Assembly (NCBI GenBank): GCA_963693305.1
Contig: OY855910.1
Coordinates: 19,932,362 to 19,996,361 of the forward strand
DNA: 64,000 nt
Reading direction: 5' to 3'
DNA from: Meandrina meandrites
Taxonomy: Eukaryota; Cnidaria; Anthozoa; Scleractinia; Meandrinidae
Shown: in pieces, positions 1-12,022 of the stretch
Layout of the letters: each line of letters opens with the position of its first letter
Position numbering within the stretch: the first letter of the stretch is position 1
Made by a program: the position numbers and the translations under genes
The notes under the pieces: generated by a model
What the model was told of the DNA's origin: nothing
The model's input: the letters and a program-made list of their open reading frames with translations, nothing else
The model's database searches: none

Positions 1-235
1 TGAAAATGATTCGACTCACGCGTTCGATATCGCGTGCCGGTCGATTGATGACATGCATCAATTACCTTGATGACAAACGAATAACAATGCAGTTCTACGT
101 TTTTACGAAAAAAAGCAACACAAAACGATAAAAACATATTTTTTACAATGGATTATGTTGCAGATTCGTATGAACTTTCATATTATGCGAAAATAAAAAA
201 TAGCATTTTTTCATGAAAAAAGAGCATCTGATACC

Positions 236-1148
236 TTAAGAGCAGGTGTCCACAAAAATCAAACATTGAGTGGCAAACTTCAAAATTTCAAAATCGCTCA
301 AACTTTGGCTGTCAGTAGTCCATAATGAGTTATTCATCGCCATGCAATTCATTTCTCAAATAACTTTTTCTTTCGGCAGGAAATGACGATCATAAATTTC
401 ACGGCCAGACACGGGAAAATTCGACTTGAAAATTGCTTAAATAGAAATCAAACCCTGTTTTTTTTTTTTCACAAAAAGTTAATGAATGGCAAATTCATGC
501 GTAGCAATAAGTTCTTTTTATTTTTGTGGAGTTTATAGGGCCAAAATATTTGAAAATCACAATTTCCACCTTTGTCACGTCTGTCACGCAATCTCTTATT
601 TGCTTGATTTCGTGATTTTTAGCACTTTCTCAGAGAGAACGATTTAATTTCCCCAGACAAAAAGTGACATTAATTGAAAGGCCATTTCTTCCTGACTATA
701 TTTCCAAAATATCAGTTTATTTGAGATAAAGGTAGTATGGTAAGTAATCTCTTAAATCTACCTTGTCATTTCCATAGAGAAAGAGTGGGATTTCTTTCAG
801 ATCTCTCTTAGTGTCATGAATTTATTTAAACTTCATAGAAATTATAGAATAAAATCTGGAAAAGATGTAGAATAAGCTGATAACAAGTGGATGTCTTCAG
901 GTTTTATAGTAAAGGCAAGTGGTTTGCTTTAAAACCGCTAATTTTCAAGTCGAATTTTCCCGTGTCTGGCCGTGAAATTTATGATCGTCATTTCCTGCCG
1001 AAAGAAAGAGTTATTTGACAAATAAATTGCATGGTGATGAATAACTCATTATGGACTACTTACAGTCAGAGTTTGAACAATTTTGAGTTTTCACACTTCT
1101 GCCGCTTTTTTCCGATTTTGTTTGATTCTTACAGACATTCGCTCTTAA
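236..1148. mobile_element. TTAA-flanked foldback element (905 bp), non-autonomous
   Basis: TTAA occurs at 236-239 and 1145-1148. The 905 bp between begin GAGCAGGTGTC and end GACATTCGCTC, and the outer ~190 bp on each side are inverted copies of one another (for example CAGTAGTCCATAATGAG near 312 against CTCATTATGGACTACT near 1047). There is no credible ORF inside. TTAA duplication is the hallmark of piggyBac-type transposases, so this is probably a piggyBac-mobilised MITE. A partial relative lies at 31838 onward. Confidence 0.7.
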
Positions 1149-2090
1149 AAACTCTAGCTTTAAAAAATATGAAGCAAAGTGGACCACAGTCTCTACATAA
1201 GCGATGTGGTAGCTTTTGCACTATCAAAATAAAGGAACCAGGTCAAGGTGCTTTTTTTTCCCAACACTTTTTTGTCTGTTTTATTTATCCTTTTCATTTG
1301 AGCCGACTGTAAAGGTATATTTATCTTTGCCATTTTACTTCAGTTGTAATTAAGTCCTTCTTTTGTAAGTGTAGTATTAGTTCTGTAAATTAGCTCCTGT
1401 GTTTATGCAATTTGTATTAGTCTTGTAAACTAGCTCTTTTGTTAAGTTGAGTATATTATTTAGTTGCGTAAATTAGCTTTTATATTATTATGTAATATAA
1501 TGCACTGTAACTGTAGGTATTGTTGTGTATTGTGTATTTAAATAAAAAAAATGTATTTCACTAAAATAGATTATGACTTCATTGATCCAAAATAAAGTGA
1601 AGCCTGTCAAACTGGTTATACCAACCAAGATAAAAATAGAACATGACCAACCCGTCAAACTGGCTATACTTAATGTATACCACAGTATTTTTCGTGTGTT
1701 AAGTGCGTTTGTTTCTTTTGTTTTTGTGATGAAAATGATCAATTGCACTCCTTTGCTGTGCTTACTTGTGAGGTATTATTTTTGCCACTCAAATATAAAA
1801 TGCGTATCTTCTCACCACTGTGTACCTAATATCCTGTATGTAAGTATTGTAAGTTTAGTAAAGTAGTGTACATTGCAAGTTAATTGTCAGTATCCTTCGT
1901 ATCGTTAGTATAATTGTAAGTATGGTGTAAGGATTTTGCAGGTAATTAGTTATTATATTGTATAGTGTAGAGTTAAAAATGAATAATAAAATAAACATGG
2001 AACAAAATTAAGCATCACATTTCAATGAAGGAGAACAACTTATGTTCAACCTAACATAACTAGGGTGACCCATTGGGTCACCCTTATTAA

Positions 2091-2092
<2 letters not shown>
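1149..2092. other. Non-coding stretch with 3'-UTR-like composition
   Basis: No credible gene. Three loosely repeated units around TGTAAATTAGCTC lie at about 1370-1480. AATAAA signals occur near 1540 and 1985. A small palindrome, GGGTGACCCATTGGGTCACCC, sits just before the microsatellite. It could be an intron or the 3' end of an upstream transcript; nothing decides this. Confidence 0.3.
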
Positions 2093-2121
<29 letters not shown>

Positions 2122-2302
2122 CATACATACATACATACATACATACATACATACATACATACATACATACATACATACATACATACATACATACATACAT
2201 ACATACATACATACATACATACATACATACATACATACATACATACATACATACATACATACATACATACATACATACATACATACATACATACATACAT
2301 AC
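2093..2302. repeat. (ACAT)n microsatellite, ~52 units
   Basis: About 210 bp of uninterrupted tetranucleotide repeat. The ORFs crossing it on both strands are artefacts of the 4-bp period (a 12-bp translation cycle without stops). Confidence 0.97.
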
Positions 2303-3110
2303 TTTTATTGATGCTCCCTAAAAAGGTTTTTCATCTCAATATAATACAATTACAAATACAGATTTTAAATATAAATTAAGAATATAAGTATAATTATAAT
2401 TACAATAAGTATGTCAAAAATATTCTAAATGTAAAAAATTAACCTAATAATACATTTGCGAAATGGCGCCTAAAATTCTTGGGGCATTTTAAAGACTTAA
2501 TGTCACAATTCAAAGAGGATCCAGAGTTTTGCTCCTCTGTAGGCAAAAGAGCGCTGTCCTGTTGACAGGTGGCATAAGGGTATATCCAAGGCACTAGACA
2601 ATCAAGTTTGTCTATTATGGACTTGGGATCGTAGTTTAAACATATTGACAAGATAGTCTGGGACAAGTTTGTTAATGCATTTGTGCATTATGGTTGCATC
2701 ATTTAGAGTGGGTCTCTCTTTAATTGGAAGCCAGTAGCCAGTCCATAGCCAGTCTCCAGACATTTCAACCTTCACTTACCTAGTAGTCTAAGTATGTCAC
2801 TAACCTGTCATTGTTGCTCACTGCCTTCTAATTTTAAAACTAGGATAACACAATGTGTCATTTAGATTTTACTTCTACTTTTCCAATAAATGATGTTATT
2901 GTTGCCAAGTGTTTGTGTGATTATTTGAAATAAATAAGTTACCAACTATATATAACTATCAACTAAAGAATGCCAAATTACAATACTACATTACATGTAC
3001 CTTCTTCTATCCAATTTCTTTCTCATCCAGAGAGAGTTTTAAAGCCTCTGGAATTAATCCTGTTTTCCTTATTTAGTAGGATTTTTAAGCTTGTGGTTTC
3101 CTTTCCATAG
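2303..3110. other. Intron-like sequence upstream of first visible exon
   Basis: AT-rich, no ORF of note. It ends in the splice acceptor TTTCCATAG at 3102-3110. Upstream exons of the host gene are not recognised in the window. Confidence 0.4.
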
Positions 3111-3253
3111 AAGATAAACTACAAAGTGTTGAAAAGCAATACCTTAAAGATCTTCAGACAGAAAACCAGAAGTGGAGTTTCCAGACAGAAAAACATTTGC
3201 TAGAATTACACAAACAGTGGGAACATAAAATGAAGAAATTGCTCAATGAGGAG
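3111..3253 (+). CDS. Host coiled-coil protein, internal exon A
   Basis: A 143-bp internal exon bounded by acceptor CATAG and donor GAG|GTATGA. It starts with two bases of a split codon and gives 47 codons, ending in phase 0. The peptide is charged and heptad-like (DKLQSVEKQYLKDLQTENQ... to the HKMKKLLNEE end), rich in Lys, Glu, Gln and Leu, as expected for a long coiled coil. Exons B to F continue in compatible phases on the same strand, so they are read as one gene. The family is not identified; long centrosomal or ciliary coiled-coil proteins are possible, but nothing visible proves it. Confidence 0.65.
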
Positions 3254-4419
3254 GTATGAAGCTCTAACTTTAGAGTGAGATAGAGTTAAAAAAAAACATT
3301 AAATAAAGAACCTAAAATTAAAGAAGCTTTTAAAGCCTAAATTTAACAAATGTTCTTATATCATATAATTTGTTTAAATAAGATAATACCTTGCTCTTCT
3401 GGACAAAAAAAATTAAAGACAAATCCTTTGCAATGTCCTTTCAGTATATGTAGATATTCTACACAACTGTGACTGAACAAATACATATGTTTCGTCTTTT
3501 TAGTGAGTACAGTACCTGTCAAATATATATTCTTCCAGCAGCAGAAACATTTTTTCTCAAGGAATTTATATACCCAGTAAACACTATTTATATAAAACCC
3601 TGTTTAGGCTAACTTGCAAGAATGCAGGATCTAATATGTGGGTGTCAACTGTAGCTCAAATCCTTTCATTTTTGAACCTTTACAAGTAGCTACATTATGA
3701 GGTATCAATTTATTCACAATTATTACTTGTTAAGTTTTTTTATTTAAGATTTTTAAGTGTTTTTTTTCGTGCTAACTGCTTCCCATGTGATTTGTATTCT
3801 GTTTTTGTCACTGAAAGGAATCAAATTCGATTTATTTCTGCAGAGTCATAATCATCTTCATAACTAAAGGAATCTGTCTTTGAACTCCATAAACTTAAAG
3901 CATGATCTTGGGTTTTCAAGGAAAACTCAAAGTGTCACTCCTATTTCTCTTTCCTGAGTTGTATGGCTTTTTTATGGCTGCAGTTGTTCATTTTTAGTTT
4001 TTAAAATACAGCCAAACAATTCACCCCTTATAGCTACAGACTGAACAAAGCAATAAATTAAGCATGCAAGTATAATACATGGTCTGATGCAGGTTCTAAA
4101 AATATCAGATCCACAGATAGGGTGTGGTGATGATCTCCACTAGCCTTGATTACTGTTTGCTATTTAATTTGCAGACATGTAGATCAACCTTACTGTTGTG
4201 TAAAGTTGTTTGGAACAGATAATCATCATATAATTATGGGAGTCAAGTATAAAACCCTTCTTTGTGGGATATGGATTGCATTCTTTTTCATTTCTGTTAA
4301 AAAATGATAGTTTATTTTGTTATGGAACACGTACATCATTATTTAATGTGGTTTTAGTGTTTTATGCAATGAGTTTGTGTACTGAATGTTTTTGTCTGTT
4401 GTTGCTTGCTTCCTTAAAG

Positions 4420-4494
4420 ACAACAGAAATAGCTCAAGTTAGGCTTGAGGAGAAAGAAAAATATCAAAGAGAAGTCCAACATATCAGGAAACAG
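4420..4494 (+). CDS. Host coiled-coil protein, internal exon B
   Basis: A 75-bp exon (25 codons, phase 0 at both ends) between acceptor CCTTAAAG and donor CAG|GTAAAT. It encodes TTEIAQVRLEEKEKYQREVQ followed by HIRKQ, a helical, charged segment continuous with exon A (phase 0 to phase 0). Codon phase, strand and composition support membership of the same gene. Confidence 0.65.
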
Positions 4495-4801
4495 GTAAAT
4501 CCCTCATAAAAAGGTTTTATTATATATTATATTTTCAACATAATGTTTCCCAAATTCTCACCTTTTTGGTGTGTTCCAAAGCACACAGTCTGGTTGCGAC
4601 TATAAAGACATGCGTAATACTAAGTTGTGTCAGCAAGGAGATCATCAAAACAAAATGTTATTTTGTTTTTTGGTCAGGTGTGACAATGTCTGCTATTGAA
4701 TGCTGGTATATTTAAGGTGCTCTGATTATTGAGGATTATTATAGTGTTCAGCATAAAATTGTCCAAGTGTAATGCACTGCAGTATATTCACCTTTTTCCA
4801 G

Positions 4802-4885
4802 CTTGAGCATGAGTTTGATGTCAAGGTCCAGAATTTGAGAGCCAGTGAGAAAGAAAAATTCCAGCTGCTAGGCACTCAAAAAGAG
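4802..4885 (+). CDS. Host coiled-coil protein, internal exon C
   Basis: An 84-bp exon (28 codons, phase 0 at both ends) between the acceptor CTTTTTCCAG and the donor GAG|GTGTGT. The peptide starts LEHEFDVKVQNLRASEKEKF and continues the coiled-coil pattern of exons A and B. Confidence 0.65.
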
Positions 4886-5009
4886 GTGTGTTTTTTATTC
4901 AGTTATATTCAGTGGAAATTATCTTGAAAGGGTGTAGTTTCAATGCAAATGGCTTTTCACCTACTGGAGTAACATGATCATAACTAGTAAATAATAAAGA
5001 TGGTAAATT

Positions 5010-5450
5010 TTAAGCTGGGTAATAAATAATGAAGATGATCTTTTTCAACAATGACACAAGCATGGCACAAAGAAAAATTCTGAGTCCCGACAGGAATCGA
5101 ACCCATGGCCTCCCAGATACCGGTCGGGTGCTCTAACCAACTGAGCTATGAGAGACTCGTGGTGAGCTTTGCCATTTACTAGGTTGTTATTTACTAGGTT
5201 GTTATTTGACACGCGTCCTGCATACTGCTAGGATCAGCAATGTCAAAGTCATCAAGTGTGTAGTAAATAATAAAGATGGTAAATTTTAAGCTCGGTAATA
5301 AATAATGAAGATGATCTTTATCAACATTGACACGAGCATGGGACAAAGAAAAATTCTGCTCACCACGCAGTTCGATTCCTGTCGGGACTCAGAATTTTTC
5401 TTTGCCCCATGCTCGTGTCATTGTTGAAAAAGATCATCTTCATTAATATG
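5010..5450. repeat. Inverted tRNA-derived SINE fragments
   Basis: Reading the minus strand at about 5180-5100 shows a tRNA-like A box (TAGCTCAGTTGG) and B box (GGTTCGATTCC). The sequence next to the B box reappears in inverse orientation at about 5370-5445, making arms of about 75 bp. The tRNA cloverleaf is imperfect and a repeat tail is attached, so I read this as SINE copies, not a functional tRNA gene. It lies in the intron between exons C and D. Confidence 0.6.
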
Positions 5451-5573
5451 ATCATAACTTTCATTAATTGATGTGATCCATTAACTACTGTGGACTGTAA
5501 TATAGTTAAGTATTAATACTTAAAAAAAATAATGCTGTCACCACCTGTACCTTAATTTTATCATTTTACTCAG

Positions 5574-5680
5574 CTTCAAGAAGAGGAAGCCTATATTCAG
5601 CGACAGAAACTCCTGGAAGATATGTTGTCTCTCAAGGAACGTGAATCAGAATTTGATATGAACCACCAAATGAAAGCAAA
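5574..5680 (+). CDS. Host coiled-coil protein, internal exon D
   Basis: A 107-bp exon (35 codons plus two bases) between acceptor TTTACTCAG and donor AAA|GTAAGA. The peptide opens LQEEEAYIQRQKLLEDMLSL and is strongly helical. It ends with two bases of a split codon, and exon E at 29 kb begins with exactly one base, so they can splice directly across a 23-kb intron. Confidence 0.65.
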
Positions 5681-7138
5681 GTAAGAAGTATAGCAGTCTT
5701 TTAAAAAGTAGTCCCAATACTGATTTATTTAAGAACATTGAGGTTGCGTGTTTAGATACATGTAAGATTCATGCAATGCACATCAATGCAAAATATTATT
5801 GAGTCATATTTTGCATGTGCTTCACTGTGAGTTGTGAACCCATAGTTTACTAGATTTTAGTGAAAGCTCTTCACCTTTTAGTACAGCATTATTTTTTGAA
5901 ATGGTGTCCAATGTTAAACAACAAGTTGACCACAATTTGTTCCATCTGTGATCACAATACACCTTTGTAGCCTCAATAATGAAAAGGAAATATTGTTAAG
6001 AAGACTCAACTGCAGAGAAATGGACATAAAAAGTCTTTTGACAAGCGACAATATCTATTAAAGAACAGCTGCAGAGTGAATTCTGTTAAAAGCCGAATGA
6101 ATGCATTGTTGTCTGGCCATGGGAGCTGAATGCAAAATGCAAGATCAGGGTTTCTCAAGTCACAAAGGGCTTACAGTACAACAGAGTAATTCTGATTATT
6201 TCAAGCACTCTCAGGGTGTTCATTAGGCATCGGGGATCGGGGAATTCTCCGGCTAAATCAGATGTGAAGCCGTTCGAAAAAATAATTTTTCGTTCGTGTA
6301 ATTATGTACGCATTGTACGGCATAAATACATCTTGCTGAAATAGACATGTCACGGACATTAAAACCTCTTTGTCAGTAATGAGTAATTTAAACGTCTTCC
6401 GACATAGATTAAGCTCTGGCTTTACACTACACTAATAATTATTTGGTACACTACTAAAAGAAAAGTTATCAACGGTTTGTGTGGAGAATTTTGGTTAGCT
6501 CGAGGTGTTATTTACGCGCGAAAGTTTTGTTTTTAAATAGAGCAGACTTAAAATAGAAGTTAATGTTTAAAATAGAACAAGTGAAATCGGCAAAGTCACA
6601 AAAAGAAAACTGGACCAAATTAAAGCCAAAAGCACTGAACTACAATTCTGAAAAAAACGATTTTTGTGATGTGCGCTGGTATGACGACATGATTGAAGGA
6701 GAGTTGGACTCCCTGGAAGCGTTTGCCAAAAGCATGGGCAGTGACAGTGAAGACAGTGGAGTTCTTTAATATTAACCTAATCAGTGAGAGCACCCAAGGA
6801 AACATGTTGAATTTCCTCAGCTTGCAGCATATTTTTGAGAAATAGCTTTAATTTGAATGTTCAGATTTTATTTAGTATACGAGATGATTCTTGGAGTAGG
6901 AGAGTTAGAGCTCTTGTGAAACATTACTTGCTTGTTAATACAAAGAAGAATTCAACACTTTAGAACCAGGTGTGCATTGTTTGTTTAGTTGCTAGCTAGA
7001 GAGAAATGAAATTTGCTGTCAGATAACAGGAAATGACATCTCAGAGGATTCAAAAATCCAAAATTTCCTGGGGGGGCATGCCCCCAGACCCCCCTAGTCA
7101 GGAACGAGCTTCGCTCCTTCCATTAAAGAGCTTCGCTA
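5681..7138. other. Intron with unclassified repeat and a small ORF
   Basis: The only notable ORF is 6563-6769 (68 aa, acidic C-terminus ending SMGSDSEDSGVL), which I cannot assign and consider doubtful. GC-rich palindromic sequence (GGGGGGGCATGCCCCCAGACC) at about 7071-7092 and a GAGCTTCGCTCCTTCC motif look like transposon debris next to the truncated end of the following element. Confidence 0.3.
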
Positions 7139-10100
7139 TTGGTGATGCATTTAAATGACCGGTGCAATTAGGAGCTTTGATTCAATCAACGAGCTGCCAG
7201 TCCGGTTCTGGCCCTATCTGTCATGCAACGCTAAGGGGTGAAACAAGATCACTCTTGCAAATGAAGCTCATTGAGAATATCAGTTTTCATCATCGTTTAA
7301 AATGTTGCCTCGAATCCCTAGAACAAAGCTGTCTAGAAAATATTGTAGAAGTGCACAGGACAGAAAAACACTAATTTTTGCTTGTTTTATTTGTAATTAT
7401 TTGGTGTAGTCAGAGCTATGAAAGTACTGCGGAAATTTGGATGTAGTGTGCATTTTGGAACAAGGATTGCATATTATAAGGGACAAATATAAAGAGGGTA
7501 TAGAAAGTTTGAGAAGTCTGAAGAGATGAGTGGTGGTGGAGTGTGCTTGTAGTGTAGTATATGTAGTACACCTTTTTGGGTTTAATTCAGAATAGCCAGC
7601 CATATTTGCAAGAGATGAAAATGTTGCTTATACAGTCTTGAAGTCATAATAAGGTTATCCAACAAGTAAATAACCGTTAGCAGTGCCAAAGCAAGAAATG
7701 TAATGCCGGACAATGAAACTTTTTCGTACCTTTGCTCTATCCGTTGGTTGATGTTATGTGTAATGTGTACACTATGACTGACATAACTATTATTTTAACT
7801 GTGTTTAAGGGACCGGTCATTATTTATCGTCTGGAGCGGGGAGGGGGGGGGGGGTGCGGAGGATTTTTGTTGTTGATTTTTGTTTGTTGATCATTCACCT
7901 GATCTCAGTCCCCATAAAGTATATAGCATTTGAATGATCCCCCCTCATTCGTGGTGGAAGCTTTCATGATCCCCGCCCCCAGGGTTAGGGAGTACTCATA
8001 ATTTTCTTGCAAATGAGGTCCAATCCACTTAAAATACTTAAAACGGGGGTACACCAGGTGCTCTTACGTTGGGGTCAACTTCTTCTATCTTCCATCCCTT
8101 CTTTGGACCTCTTAAAATGTCACTTAAATTCACGTTTACCCTTTCGGTGGCTGTGTTCGAGATATTTTTGAAAGGTCCTTTAAAATACCTAAATTTTATC
8201 CTTTTGTCTACTTCAACTCATAAAAAACCTTTACCTTTTTATAAAGCTGCAGATTGAAAAAGGTATCCCTTCTGGGAGAGAACTTCTCATTTTTGTCCAA
8301 ACGTTTTCGATAATTTAAGCCTAAAATGTTCTTAAACAGGACCAGACCCCGGATTTTTCTAAGGAAGGGTGCAGATATTTTTTTTGTTTGCAGAATGCCA
8401 GTTGTATTAGAAAGCCTCCCCGCACCGCCTGCACCCTCCCCTAGACCCTCCCCCCCCCCCCCGGTGAAAATAGTTTTATTTAAACTTATATGTACATGTC
8501 CATGTCACGTTCATGGGTGAACACAATGTTTGTTCCAGGTCTTATTTGATTAAAGATTCATGACTTGATTCTTCATTTAGTATATACACACATAATTATT
8601 TGTCACTTACAACGAATAGGAAAGTATAAAATTTGTTCGTAGCCAGATTTCAGCCTTGGGTACGTTCTACGGATGTTTTTAATTTTTGTCCTTTTTCAGC
8701 CTTGACGTTCTTATAAAAACGATTCTTATAAGAGCGTACTTTACTATAGTGACTATAGGGAGATCCCCTCCCCCAGTAAATATATCTTATAAGTCTGGGC
8801 CTAATTTTTCAAACAGTGGATAACCCTATCCACTGGAAAAGTACTGATGAAACAAATTAAATAAACAAGTAAGTATCCTTGGTCACTCCTGCAAATAGGA
8901 ATGGAATTGCATATCTATATCTCACCGACAGCATTTATATTTATACAGATATTGGGTTATTTTTTAAAGTTCCTATTTGGTGGGACTTGTTTTAAAACAA
9001 AGCGATATTTAACAGCTGTTGCTTTATCCCGGGTGGTCCTGCCTGATTTAAAGTTACAGCTAATTGGTAGCATTGGTGGATCCCATGGAGGGGATAGTGA
9101 GGGAGGCGATTAGCCTGCGCAGCTGGTGGGATTAGTGGGCACAAGTGAATTTTTCTCGTGCGGGTGAAGCTCGCATCGCTGAGCGGCCGAGCCGCGAGTG
9201 ATCTCAACTTGGCGGCCAAGACCAAAGCATGCGGTCGCTAAGAAAAAGCACTCGCTCGCGAAATCCCGCCAGCTATGCAGGCTAGGAGGCGATTTAATCT
9301 TTCAGTAAGGTAACTTTAAAGTTTTTGGCCACCAGCTTGTACGCAAATAAGTAGATGAAATAACCGGTTTTTTGATTATCGAAGGACCAAGGCAGTGCTA
9401 TTTTATGACAGCATTAGCGGTTATTTTTTCAATACCACCACCTTAATTGTACCCAAGTTTGGATCCTGCACTGAGTAGGTCAAAATAAATTCTTATTGAA
9501 TAACCCAGACGAAAACTGGAGGACGTTGGAGGAGACCACATAGTTTTCTGAAGAACGAAAGAGGGATCAGCCGTAATTGACAGGGATTAAAAGGGTGGGG
9601 GGGGGGGGGGGGGGGACCAGAAAAAAGTCTGAGAATTTCATGTGGCAGTGGGATTGCCGTAAATAACTTGAACCGTGCCAATTGATCACCTCCTTTTATG
9701 CTATTATTATGTTTTGGCTTCTGCGTGCTCTTATCCAGGCATGATCTCATCACATAAATAATCGTTGTGCAATGGCTTGAAATTGTTTAAGTTCTGTATT
9801 TCAAATGTTAAAGTTCCATGTGTCAAATTCTTTAAAGAGGCATTTTAATAAGAGCCAATGGAAACGTTTGTTCAACGCGGCCGAACGGTGCGATATTATT
9901 GAAAACAACAACAATGGCAACAATCACGATTGTTGATCTTTCTCCATGCGAAATAGAAACTTCCTCTTCAGGTTCAATTCATTAGAGATGTTGTCAACTT
10001 ATTTGAGGCTCTCTGCAGTTCTTTGTAGAGCACTCGCTCTTGAGCTTTCTGAAAATATTTCAGCTCATCACTTGCGAACACTTTTTTGGTATGGTGTTCT

Positions 10101-12018
10101 CTACATCATGATATAAAACCTTTCGATTGCTGTCGGTGAATGATAACAAATCGGCTGCGCAATTCAAGACGTCCTTGACAGTTTGCTGCCATCCGCACTT
10201 GCAATGAACTTGATATTTTGTGGTGGCTTGGAAAGGAGGGGGCGGGGATCATGAAAGCTTCCACCACGAATGAGGGGGGATCATTCAAATGCTATATACT
10301 TTATGGGGACTGAGATCAGGTGAATGATCAACAAACAAAAATCAACAACAAAAATCCTCCGCACACCCCCCCCTCCCCCGCTCCAGACGATAAATAATGA
10401 CCGGTCCCTTAAACACAGTTAAAATAATAGTTATGTCAGTCATAGTGTACACATTACACATAACATCAACCAACGGATAGAGCAAAGGTACGAAAAAGTT
10501 TCATTGTCCAGCATTACATTTCTTGCTTTGGCACTGCTAACGGTTATTTACTTGTTGGATAACCTTATTATGACTTCAAGACTGTATAAGCAACATTTTC
10601 ATCTCTTGCAAATATGGCTGGCTATTCTGAATTAAACCCAAAAAGGTGTACTACATATACTACACTACAAGCACACTCCACCACCACTCATCTCTTCAGA
10701 CTTCTCAAACTTTCTATACCCTCTTTATATTTGTCCCTTATAATATGCAATCCTTGTTCCAAAATGCACACTACATCCAAATTTCCGCAGTACTTTCATA
10801 GCTCTGACTACACCAAATAATTACAAATAAAACAAGCAAAAATTAGTGTTTTTCTGTCCTGTGCACTTCTACAATATTTTCTAGACAGCTTTGTTCTAGG
10901 GATTCAAGGCAACATTTTAAACGATGATGAAAACTGATATTCTCAATGAGCTTCAATTGCAAGAGTGGTCTTATTTCACCCCTTAGCGTTGCATGACAGA
11001 TAGGGCCAGAACCGGACTGGCAGCTCGTTGATTGAATCAAAGCTCCTTATTGCACCGGTCATTTAAATGCATCACCAACAGAAAAAGTCAAAAGAAAAAG
11101 GGGAAAAGCCTTTTGGAACTCAGGTAAACTAAGTCAATTTATAGTCCAACAATCAGAGAAAATGAATTTCAATTCAGTGTTGACAGTGGTCGAGTAAATC
11201 GTGAGTGAACTCCGTTTGTATTCTAAGTGCGTATTCAAAGCTCAGATTTGGCTTACACTTAAACACAACAACAAAATAGCATTTTCAGGATATTCGTTTT
11301 GTGTACAAATGTGATTTGAAACGAGATTCAATGAAATTAAGACAGCCAGTGCGATATGAAATTTGACAGTTACTTTTCTTTAGTTTTCTTGATGTAAGAC
11401 CGGTATTGGTCCAAGGTATTCAAATTTTAAACAATTAGCGATTTGGTGTTGTTTTTGATAATTTCTCAAAAATAGGAAAAATTATCCCCTCGACATTTAC
11501 AGGAAAGGCGTCATAGACAATATTTTTTTACACATTCGTGTAGGAGAAGGTTAAGACTTTACATTGATGTAACTGCCATGTTTTGATTTTATCCGCCAGC
11601 TGAGAAAAGAGGTCCACAAAATGACCAATTTTCGGGTTGTCCCTCGAGCCTCCTAATGTAGGGGTGAGTAATATCATAGAATGCCAGTAGATTAACTTCA
11701 AATTGCTTGAAACTCCTACAGCTCATACAATAGAAGTAGATCTTTCTTGCTATGTAAAAATTATGGCGGTACAGTTTGTCCTTGCTTTAATTTGCACCGA
11801 TCGCTTAAAAAAGGTAAACAATCGTCTTGATTTTCGGTCGCACCCGAGCAAAATTTGGTCAAAATTATATTTAGCTCTAGCGGAAAAAACCTTAAGCCAA
11901 GAACCAAAAAGATTGTGGTTTTGTTACTTTGGCATGAAGGCCTTTCACCTCACAAAAAATCAGGCGATTTTATTTTTCGATCCGGAACTGACCGGTTGAA
12001 AATTAGAGAGACTCCCTC
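7139..12018. mobile_element. TTAA-type long inverted-repeat element, copy 1 (left arm truncated)
   Basis: The left arm (about 7139-7980) is repeated inverted at about 10235-11085. The right arm continues to the terminus GAGAGACTCCCTC at 12018, followed by TTAA (12019-12022). The left arm lacks its outer ~0.9 kb. The same family makes up 34548-60799, where both TTAA-flanked ends survive. The internal ~2.2 kb (G-runs, no transposase) is shared by both copies. Long arms (about 1.8 kb), TTAA ends and lack of coding capacity suggest a non-autonomous element moved by a piggyBac-like enzyme. Small ORFs conserved between copies (for example 8069-8257 and 56005-56193) reflect copy identity, not coding selection. 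Confidence 0.7.
9111..9284. mobile_element. Short MITE with 9-bp target duplication (Mutator-like), copy 1
   Basis: TAGCCTGCGCAGCTGG at 9111 is mirrored by CCAGCTATGCAGGCTA ending at 9284. GGAGGCGAT flanks it at 9102-9110 and 9285-9293. A 9-bp duplication suits Mutator-like elements, although an 8-bp hAT duplication cannot be excluded. The same insertion, at the same place, occurs in copy 2 (57038-57236), so it predates amplification of the host repeat. Confidence 0.65.
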
Positions 12019-12022
12019 TTAA

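Noticed and set aside
2008..2379. Several ORFs on both strands across the ACAT repeat (Met-Tyr-Val-Cys and Tyr-Ile-His-Thr repeats)
   Set aside because: A 4-bp repeat without stops gives open frames automatically; no start context or non-repeat coding sequence supports a gene.
5100..5185. tRNA gene on the minus strand
   Set aside because: A and B boxes are present, but the anticodon stem does not pair well and the sequence continues into repeated SINE body, with an inverted second copy nearby.
6563..6769. 68-aa acidic ORF as a real gene
   Set aside because: No recognised domain, no clear exon borders, and it sits in transposon debris; kept only as a note in the intron description.
8069..8257. 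62-aa ORF conserved with 56005-56193
   Set aside because: Conservation extends equally through non-coding flanks, so it reflects recent copying of the repeat, not coding constraint.
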